Source: Candidatus Cloacimonadota bacterium
GTDB lineage: Bacteria > Cloacimonadota > Cloacimonadia > Cloacimonadales > Cloacimonadaceae
DNA length: 6,366 bases
Direction of reading: 5' to 3'
NCBI GenBank assembly: GCA_023230025.1
Contig: JALNYD010000168.1
Coordinates: 1-6,366, forward strand
Part shown: piece after piece, positions 1 to 4,698 of the stretch
Layout of the letters: each line of letters starts with the position of its first letter
Numbering within the stretch: position 1 is the first letter of the stretch
Translations under genes and position numbers: made by a program
The notes under the pieces: generated by a model
Told to the model about the DNA's origin: nothing
Databases searched by the model: none
What the model saw: the letters and a program-made list of their open reading frames with translations, nothing else

Positions 1-76
1 TAAGGATCAGCACCACCACCGGGATGATGATGAAGGCAATGACTATCTGCCGAGTGTGTTTCAACTTATAATTCAT
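1..76 (-). CDS. N-terminus of a membrane-anchored protein, possibly MCE/MlaD-like (partial)
   Basis: Reading the minus strand from an ATG at 76-74 gives 25 open codons to the window edge: MNYKLKHTRQ followed by an unbroken hydrophobic run (IVIAFIIIPVVVLIL). A short positively charged start followed by a hydrophobic helix is a signal anchor, so the protein is probably held in the inner membrane with its body outside the cytoplasm. MCE/MlaD-type lipid-transport proteins often begin this way (short basic segment, one membrane helix, then the MCE domain), but the diagnostic domain lies outside the window, so this is only a guess. A weak purine stretch (GGAA) lies about 8 bases upstream of the ATG. 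The gene diverges from the defence operon and is probably unrelated to it. Confidence 0.6.
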   Translation of the reverse strand, partial: MNYKLKHTRQIVIAFIIIPVVVLIL

Positions 77-91
77 AGTTTTTTCCAGATG

Positions 92-125
92 AGTATAGTC
101 TTTTATGGGGCCTCAATTTTGTCAA
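92..125 (-). promoter_or_regulatory. Weak candidate promoter for the leftward gene
   Basis: On the minus strand a perfect TTGACA lies at 125-120 and a TATACT at 97-92, 16 bases upstream of the leftward ATG. The hexamers are good, but the 22-base spacer is well beyond the usual 16-18, so only one of the two may be used, or neither. Confidence 0.25.
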
Positions 126-144
126 GTTCTATCTAAAACGGTGC

Positions 145-423
145 TTAACGATTAGCAGGGCTTTTCAGACAAGCCGCTAAACCTGCTTCTACAAGCAGGA
201 GCCTGGCAGCCCAGAAGGCAGAGGCGCCGGAATTCCTAAAATAGCAAAAACCTTCCGTGATAATGGCTCCCCCTTGCCCATTATCCACACCGATCATAGG
301 CGCAGCTTTTTCATGATGGAATTCCCTATACACCAGGATTTTTTGGAGCTCTTTACAACCCGGTGGGTAGCCAGAAAAATAGGCTCTCTTTCGGTTCGTT
401 AGCAGCATAAATCTTTTAACCAT
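145..423 (-). CDS. Doubtful small ORF, 92 codons
   Basis: The minus-strand ORF starts at 423 with MVKRFMLLTNRKRAYFSGYP and ends at 145. I recognise no family, motif, signal peptide or membrane segment. The purines upstream of the ATG are poor (GCGGAA with a short gap). Its C-terminal third is read through DNA rich in self-complementary sequence (182-199 hairpin), which argues that the reading frame is fortuitous. It is kept because it is the longest open frame in the first 700 bases and lies inside the segment bounded by inverted repeats. Confidence 0.18.
   Translation of the reverse strand: MVKRFMLLTNRKRAYFSGYPPGCKELQKILVYREFHHEKAAPMIGVDNGQGGAIITEGFCYFRNSGASAFWAARLLLVEAGLAACLKSPANR
182..199. 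repeat. Perfect hairpin, 7-bp stem, CTAC loop
   Basis: CCTGCTT (182-188) pairs with AAGCAGG (193-199) around CTAC. No T-run follows on either strand, so it is not a standard terminator. It is unlike the 461-676 hairpin families in stem sequence. Confidence 0.5.
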
Positions 424-460
424 TCATTCCGCTAATTTGAGCTGTATGAGCATTCTGTAC

Positions 461-485
461 TGTAGGGGCGCTCGCTGAAGCGCCC
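461..485 (+). repeat. Hairpin 1 of the palindrome cluster
   Basis: The lead TGTAG (461-465) is followed by GGGCGCT (466-472), a 6-base loop, and AGCGCCC (479-485), a perfect 7-bp stem. Confidence 0.55.
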
Positions 486-524
486 ATGTGTCATTGCGCT
501 CATAAATGGGTCTGAATATTACAT

Positions 525-548
525 AGGCGGTACGGCAACCGCCTGTAC
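525..548 (-). repeat. Hairpin 2 of the palindrome cluster
   Basis: AGGCGGT (525-531) pairs perfectly with ACCGCCT (538-544) around a 6-base loop. On the minus strand it is preceded by GTAC, a variant of the TGTAG lead, so I assign it minus orientation. Confidence 0.5.
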
Positions 549-554
549 TGTAGG

Positions 555-586
555 TGTAAACGCGGGTTTTGAACTCCAGACAGCGG
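555..586 (+). repeat. Decayed type B element
   Basis: TGTAAACGCG (555-564) matches 9 of 10 bases of the minus-strand lead and stem at 649-640 (TGTAGACGCG). TCCAGAC (575-581) repeats the loop and second stem half of that same element, followed by AGCG. The stem no longer pairs well because of extra bases between the two parts. Confidence 0.4.
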
Positions 587-587
587 G

Positions 588-611
588 TGTGGGTGCGGCA
601 TTTAGCCGCAC
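588..611 (+). repeat. Type A hairpin, forward copy
   Basis: The lead TGTGG (588-592) is followed by stem GTGCGGC (593-599), loop ATTTA and GCCGCAC (605-611). It matches the minus-strand copy at 652-675 in lead, loop and stem core, with two outer stem pairs changed on both sides. Confidence 0.6.
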
Positions 612-625
612 ATTTGTTATTAAAT

Positions 626-649
626 ACGCGTCTGGAAGACGCGTCTACA
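626..649 (-). repeat. Type B hairpin, minus copy
   Basis: ACGCGTCT (626-633) pairs with AGACGCGT (637-644), an 8-bp perfect stem around GGA. CTACA (645-649) is the complement of the TGTAG lead. Confidence 0.6.
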
Positions 650-651
650 AT

Positions 652-675
652 AGGCGGCTAAATGCCGCCTCCACA
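652..675 (-). repeat. Type A hairpin, minus copy
   Basis: AGGCGGC (652-658) pairs with GCCGCCT (664-670). The loop reads ATTTA on the minus strand, and CCACA (671-675) is the complement of the TGTGG lead. The outer pairs differ from the forward copy by compensatory changes. Confidence 0.6.
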
Positions 676-781
676 CTAAAGAGTGCCATCGGCACGGTAT
701 TTTAGATAGATAGATATGTATTTAAAATTGCCGAATTGGGTGGCAGCCTCACTCTCCCTTGATTCTTCAGCGTAGCATTAG

Positions 782-901
782 CGGGATATCCGCGCCAGCG
801 AAAAGCGGGCCTATCTGCGCATCCGGGAAATCTTTGCCCTGGCCATGGATTACGATCCCCAAAGCCGGACCGCGCAGACCTTTTTTCTACATACCGGATG
901 A
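782..901 (+). pseudogene. rhuM: Relic of a RhuM-family (virulence protein RhuM) gene
   Basis: The 39 codons from 782 to the TGA at 899-901 read RDIRASEKRAYLRIREIF then ALAMDYDPQSRTAQTFFLHTG. This matches, from memory, the conserved core of RhuM-family proteins (RDIRASEKR.Y..IR.IFAL..DYDP.S..A..FF), normally followed by VQNKLH..., which is missing here. Upstream the frame is closed by TAG at 779-781 and 773-775, with no start codon and no earlier RhuM sequence. The full protein is about 330 residues, so only an internal piece survives. RhuM genes are common in accessory and defence islands and often neighbour restriction genes; their biochemical role is unclear. The piece is almost certainly non-functional. 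Confidence 0.75.
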
Positions 902-1149
902 GTGGGAATGTATCTTGAACAATGAATAGCTTGACATAATACTGCGAATCCGAATGAATGGCAACATCAAAGAGCATTGTCTGCAAAGCAGAGTATGCAG
1001 AATATGCACTCTGCGCAAAAAGGGCGATGTCATCAAAGGGAAAAACCATGAATCAAAGCTTAGGTTCGTCACAATGCCCATAAGATCTCATGTCTGCACA
1101 CAGATAGGGACTCCAAGCAAAATGAGCATATATCTATCAAGAGGTATCT
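902..1149. other. Non-coding stretch with one small tandem repeat and hairpin
   Basis: All forward frames are broken by stops and the minus-strand frames show nothing recognisable. At 988-1005 two 9-base units (GCAGAGTAT, GCAGAATAT) stand in tandem. The same place forms a hairpin, GCAGAGT (988-994) with ACTCTGC (1008-1014) around a 13-base loop. A poor promoter-like pair (TTGAAC 915-920, TAATAC 937-942, 16-base spacer) is present, but no gene follows it. Confidence 0.4.
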
Positions 1150-1292
1150 ATGGGTAATTTTATCACAAACAACGGCAAAGCCCTTTAGAGACTGGACTTC
1201 AAAAAACTAATCGAGGCGAGCGATGAGCTTAATATATGAGTGGATTTCTTTGTAAAAGCAAAAATATCAAAGAGTAATCTATGAGTTTTATT

Positions 1293-1301
1293 TGTTATAA
1301 A
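1293..1301 (+). promoter_or_regulatory. Candidate extended -10 promoter of the defence operon
   Basis: TGTTATAAA fits the extended -10 pattern TGnTATAAT with one mismatch, about 55 bases before the helicase start. The -35 position (about 1273-1278, AGTAAT) is poor, which extended -10 promoters tolerate. The surrounding DNA is AT-rich (1201-1440 is roughly 34% GC by hand count). Confidence 0.45.
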
Positions 1302-1311
1302 AAGCACACTC

Positions 1312-1329
1312 GAGGCAGGAACTTGCCTC
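1312..1329. promoter_or_regulatory. Inverted repeat in the operon leader, possible operator
   Basis: GAGGCA (1312-1317) is the exact complement of TGCCTC (1324-1329), separated by six bases. It begins about 10 bases after the candidate -10 box, so it would overlap or directly follow the transcription start. This could be a repressor site or a leader hairpin. No T-run follows, so a terminator is unlikely. Confidence 0.35.
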
Positions 1330-1344
1330 ATGAACTAAACCTAT

Positions 1345-1350
1345 GGGGAG
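1345..1350 (+). promoter_or_regulatory. Ribosome binding site of the PLD-helicase gene
   Basis: GGGGAG lies six bases before ATG 1357, and the in-frame stop at 1336-1338 excludes any earlier start. Confidence 0.7.
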
Positions 1351-1356
1351 CGAATC

Positions 1357-4300
1357 ATGCCAAGAGTATTTGACAATATTGCAGACACCTTACTCACATA
1401 TATTTTAAACACTTTAGATCTTTCTTACAAAGCAGATTTTTGCGTGGGCTTTTTCAATCTAAGAGGGTGGAGCAGTATAGATAGAAATGTAGATAAGTGG
1501 AAAGGCAGAGAAGGCTCATGTGCTAGAATATTGGTCGGTATGCAAAGAATGCCCTTCGATGAATTGCGTTTAGCACTCCGGACAAATGAAGATGGCATTT
1601 ATATGGACAATAAAACTGCCCTTGAGCTCAAAAAGAAGTGCGCTGAGCAGTTTAAGGAGCAGCTTTTGGTGGGAGTGCCCACAAACAGAGATGAAGCAGC
1701 CTTGCGCAAGCTTTCAGAACAGATAAAAGCCAAAAAAGTGATTGTAAAGCTACATCTCTCTTTCCCTCTGCATGCTAAACTCTATCTGATGCACAAAGAG
1801 GACAGTAACGCGCCCATCATCGGTGTCTTGGGTAGCAGCAATCTCACCATGTCCGGCCTCGAAAAGCAAGGCGAGCTTAATATCGATGTGATGGATCAGG
1901 ATGCCTGCCAAAAACTGCAAAACTGGTTTGAAGAAAGATGGACAGATCAATACTGCCTGGATATCTCGGAAGCTCTGGTGGAGATCATTGATAACAGTTG
2001 GGCCAGAGAAAGCCTGATACCGCCTTATCACATATACCTGAAAATGGCATACCATTTATCCCAGGAAGCAAGATCCGGACTGAACGAATTCAAGATTCCC
2101 AAGTTGTTCAGAAATAAGCTTTTTGCCTTTCAACAGGCTGCTGTGCTGATCGCTGCCAAAAAGCTCTACAACCGTGGCGGTGTGTTCATCGGTGATGTAG
2201 TGGGGCTTGGTAAAACAATCACTGCCTGTGCCATCGCCAAGATTTTTGAAGAAGACTATTACTATTCCACCCTGATCATCTGTCCGGCAAACCTGATGGA
2301 TATGTGGAATGATATGATCAATGAGTATGATTTGAAAGCCGAAGTGCTCTCAATGGGTGCGGTACAAAGAAACCTGGCTGACAAAAAACGCTTCCGTCTG
2401 GTGATAATCGACGAAAGCCATAACCTGAGAAATCACAAAGGCGAGCGCTACAAAACAATCAAGGCCTACCTCAGCGAAAACGAAAGTAAGGTCATCCTGC
2501 TTTCTGCAACCCCTTACAATAAAGAATACAAAGACCTCTCCAATCAATTGAGGCTATTCATCCAAGATGATCTGGATTTGGGCATCAGCCCGGAAGAATA
2601 TATCCAAAGGATCGGTGGTTATCACCAATATGCCATGAAGCATCCGGACACCCCCATCCGTAGCATCAGGGCTTTTGAAAAAAGCTTCTCACCTGATGAT
2701 TGGCGTCAACTCATCCGCCTTTACATGATCCGCAGAACCAGAACTTTTGTGCGAGATAATTATGCCATCCCGGACGAGCAGGGCGAATTGCATCTGCTTT
2801 TCCCCAATGGCACCAAGTCATACTTCCCCAAACGGATTCCCAAAAGATTGGGCTACACGATGCCGGATGACACCTCGCTTGATCAGTATTCCAGGCTATA
2901 CAATGAAGAACACATTGATCTCATTGGCGGTCTGAATCTTCCTCGCTATGGGCTGGCTGGCTACGTTGATGAGGCAAAATGCAGCAGCCTGAAACCGGCT
3001 GAAATGCAGATGGTGGAAAACCTCTCCCGAGCCGGAAAACGCTTGATTGGTTTTTGCCGGACGAATCTCTTTAAACGCCTTGAAAGCAGTGGTTATTCCT
3101 ATCTCTTGTCCTTGTGCCGGCACATCCAGAGAAACTATATCTTCATCTACGCCATCGAAAACCAACTCGATCTGCCCATTGGCAAAAACTATTCAGAAAC
3201 CATCAGCTCGTTTTTGGATTACGAGGATTCCGATGACTTTGAAGACGATGCCATCATGAATGATGTGATCAGCTTTGAGTTTGACCCGGACTATTACATC
3301 GCCAAAGCCGAAGAATCCTATCAGCATTTTACTATGCCCAATGTTAAGAAAAAGTTCACCTGGATAGACAGCACTCTGTTTACCACAAACTTACTGCATG
3401 ATCTAATGGAAGACACCAAGCTTTTAACGAACATAGTAGCGGCAAACTGTAGCTGGGATCCCTTGCAGGATAGGCAATTGCAGGCCCTGCATGACTTACT
3501 TACCAAGACTCATGCCACTGAGAAAGTGCTAATCTTCACACAATTTGCCGATACCGCATTGTATCTTCATCAGCAACTTAGTGAAATGGGCATCAGCGAT
3601 ATCGGAGTGGCCACTGGCGCAAGCGACAATCCCACCGAACTCGCCCGCAGGTTCAGCCCCACCAGCAATCATGCCAAGCCATCTGCCACTGATCTAAGAG
3701 TATTAGTAGCCACAGATGTGCTCAGCGAAGGCCAAAACTTGCAGGATAGCCACATCATGCTGAATTATGATCTCCCCTGGGCCATCATCCGCTTGATCCA
3801 AAGAGCCGGGCGCATCGACCGCATCGGTCAAAATGCCAAAGAGATATTGTGTTACAACGTCCTGCCGGAAAAGGGCATTGAAAAGATAATCAGAGTGAGA
3901 GAACGGCTCAAAACCCGCATCAATCAAAACGCGGAAGTTTTCGGTTCAGATGAAGTATTCTTTGCCGGAGATCCCACCAGCATCGTTGATCTTTACAATG
4001 AAAAAGCCGGAATCCTTGATGATGAGCAGGATGCTGAAATTGACCTGGGATCCTATGCCTATCAGATTTGGAAGCAAGCTACTGACAAGGATAAAGCTCT
4101 GCAAAAGAAAATCACTGAATTGCCAAACGTGGTATATTCCAGCAAAGCTGCCGGGGACGCCCCTTCAGGTGTAATCATATATGCCAGGACAAGTCACGAA
4201 AACGACGTTCTGGCCTGGCTGGATACACATGGCAATTTGATCTCCCAATCTCAAAAGAAAATCCTGGATGCTTCCGCATGCCTTGCCAATACAGCAGCAT

Positions 4301-4689
4301 TACCGCGCATGCATAATCATCATGATCTTGTAGCCAAAGGCATCAAGGAGATCAATACTGCTGAACGTGATACTTCGGGTAGCCTGGGCCGTAAAAGCAG
4401 CATCAAACGACAGCTTTACACCAAGCTGGACGAATACATCAAAGAAAACGAAGGCACGATCTTTGTATCGGCAAATCTGGCAAAAGCACATGAAGCCATA
4501 TATCGCTTTCCCTTGCGGGAAGATGCCAAGAGCATCATCAGCAGATACTTAAAAACCAAAGAATCCATCGAGGCTTTGGTTAAACTGGTAGAGTCGCTAT
4601 GGGAAGCTGCCAAGCTTTGTACCGATCCTGATGACGGCAACTACTTTGATGAACCTCAGATCATCTGTTCATTAGGCATGGTAAAATAG
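1357..4689 (+). CDS. PLD nuclease / SNF2-type helicase fusion, anti-phage defence
   Basis: Complete protein of 1110 residues, probably cytoplasmic and acting on DNA. Residues 1 to about 200 form a PLD-type nuclease domain: VGFFNLRGW at 30-38, HAK at 139-141, GSSN at 159-162 and a likely catalytic E173. This is one HxK...N...E half-site, so a dimer would be expected to build the active site. Residues from about 250 form a superfamily 2, SNF2/RapA-like helicase: FAFQQ 256-260 (Q motif), GDVVGLGKT 279-287 (Walker A), CPANL 309-313, DESH 352-355, LLSATPYN 381-388, then a long insertion (about 389-720) with an acidic tract at 621-631. The C-terminal lobe follows: VLIFTQFAD from 724, ATDVLSEGQNLQ 785-796, QRAGRIDRIGQ 815-825. 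The last 280 residues match no domain I know and look largely helical. All catalytic motifs are intact, so the enzyme should be active. By analogy with DISARM and related systems it would translocate on and cut unmodified phage DNA, with the methyltransferase next door marking self. The exact system name is uncertain. Confidence 0.92.
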   Translation: MPRVFDNIADTLLTYILNTLDLSYKADFCVGFFNLRGWSSIDRNVDKWKGREGSCARILVGMQRMPFDELRLALRTNEDGIYMDNKTALELKKKCAEQFKEQLLVGVPTNRDEAALRKLSEQIKAKKVIVKLHLSFPLHAKLYLMHKEDSNAPIIGVLGSSNLTMSGLEKQGELNIDVMDQDACQKLQNWFEERWTDQYCLDISEALVEIIDNSWARESLIPPYHIYLKMAYHLSQEARSGLNEFKIPKLFRNKLFAFQQAAVLIAAKKLYNRGGVFIGDVVGLGKTITACAIAKIFEEDYYYSTLIICPANLMDMWNDMINEYDLKAEVLSMGAVQRNLADKKRFRLVIIDESHNLRNHKGERYKTIKAYLSENESKVILLSATPYNKEYKDLSNQLRLFIQDDLDLGISPEEYIQRIGGYHQYAMKHPDTPIRSIRAFEKSFSPDDWRQLIRLYMIRRTRTFVRDNYAIPDEQGELHLLFPNGTKSYFPKRIPKRLGYTMPDDTSLDQYSRLYNEEHIDLIGGLNLPRYGLAGYVDEAKCSSLKPAEMQMVENLSRAGKRLIGFCRTNLFKRLESSGYSYLLSLCRHIQRNYIFIYAIENQLDLPIGKNYSETISSFLDYEDSDDFEDDAIMNDVISFEFDPDYYIAKAEESYQHFTMPNVKKKFTWIDSTLFTTNLLHDLMEDTKLLTNIVAANCSWDPLQDRQLQALHDLLTKTHATEKVLIFTQFADTALYLHQQLSEMGISDIGVATGASDNPTELARRFSPTSNHAKPSATDLRVLVATDVLSEGQNLQDSHIMLNYDLPWAIIRLIQRAGRIDRIGQNAKEILCYNVLPEKGIEKIIRVRERLKTRINQNAEVFGSDEVFFAGDPTSIVDLYNEKAGILDDEQDAEIDLGSYAYQIWKQATDKDKALQKKITELPNVVYSSKAAGDAPSGVIIYARTSHENDVLAWLDTHGNLISQSQKKILDASACLANTAALPRMHNHHDLVAKGIKEINTAERDTSGSLGRKSSIKRQLYTKLDEYIKENEGTIFVSANLAKAHEAIYRFPLREDAKSIISRYLKTKESIEALVKLVESLWEAAKLCTDPDDGNYFDEPQIICSLGMVK

Positions 4690-4692
4690 GAG
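4688..4692 (+). promoter_or_regulatory. Ribosome binding site deciding the TTG start
   Basis: AGGAG overlaps the last two bases of the helicase stop codon (TAG 4687-4689) and stands six bases before TTG 4699. The nearest in-frame ATG (4762) has no such site and would cut off the conserved-looking FKELFNRMGWD segment. Confidence 0.75.
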
Positions 4693-4698
4693 ATACAA

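Larger units (their letters stand above)
461..676. repeat. Cluster of REP-like palindromes
   Basis: Within 216 bases there are five perfect hairpins of 7-8 bp plus one decayed copy, most carrying a TGTAG or TGTGG lead on one side. Two types can be seen: type A (TGTGG, 7-bp stem, ATTTA loop) and type B (TGTA(G/A)ACGCG ... TCCAGAC). They are arranged as B, A in forward orientation (555-611), then a further B (626-649) and A (652-675), both read on the minus strand. This resembles the composite layout of bacterial REP/BIME elements, which sit between genes and can bind proteins, stabilise mRNA ends or be moved by REP-associated transposases. No such transposase is in the window. Confidence 0.6.
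128..710. repeat. Segment bounded by imperfect inverted repeats (128-144 and 692-710)
   Basis: The left end reads TCTATCTAAAACGGTGC inward (128-144). The complement of the right end reads TCTATCTAAAATACCGTGC inward (710-692). The first 11 bases are identical and the rest match after a 2-base gap. The segment between them is about 583 bp, holds no transposase, and contains all the hairpins described below, so it could be a small non-autonomous element. No flanking target-site duplication is visible. Part of the match involves a short GATA run (705-716), which makes coincidence plausible. Confidence 0.25.
1150..1338 (+). pseudogene. Decayed N-terminus of a second PLD-helicase-like gene
   Basis: GAGG at 1141-1144, five bases before ATG 1150, is a proper ribosome binding site. 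The frame reads MGNFITNNGKAL, stop, RLDFKKLIEASDELNI, stop, VDFFVKAKISKSNL, stop, and closes at TAA 1336-1338. Internal stops are TAG 1186, TGA 1237 and TGA 1282. The pattern FITNN...L..LIEASDEL..LVGFF is, from memory, how many PLD-domain helicases of defence islands begin. It also aligns by length with the start of the intact gene downstream (SDELNI.VDFF against YKADFCVGFF), in the same frame. I infer the remains of a homologous gene, truncated and displaced by the present one. A functional leader peptide of 12 codons is the alternative. Confidence 0.55.

Noticed and set aside
461..676. CRISPR array
   Set aside because: Repeats are short palindromes in both orientations with differing stems and no regular spacers.
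931..959. TTGACA at 931-936 as a -35 box
   Set aside because: No acceptable -10 box at 16-18 bases (ATGAAT at best), and no gene starts nearby.
702..1049. Minus-strand ORF of 115 codons
   Set aside because: It runs antisense through the RhuM relic and the tandem repeat at 988-1005, and its product (AYSAYSA run) shows no family pattern.
954..1157. Forward ORF of 67 codons
   Set aside because: No ribosome binding site or recognisable motif, and it overlaps the better-supported start at 1150 in another frame.
1312..1329. Rho-independent terminator for the upstream relic
   Set aside because: The stem is short and is followed by ATGAACTAAACC rather than a T-run.
1150..1357. Stop-codon readthrough joining the relic to the helicase
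   Set aside because: Four in-frame stops of all three kinds separate them, and the helicase has its own start and ribosome binding site, so readthrough is very unlikely.
1750..4640. Several 60-100 codon ORFs on both strands inside the helicase gene
   Set aside because: All are out-of-frame shadows of the intact 1110-residue protein.
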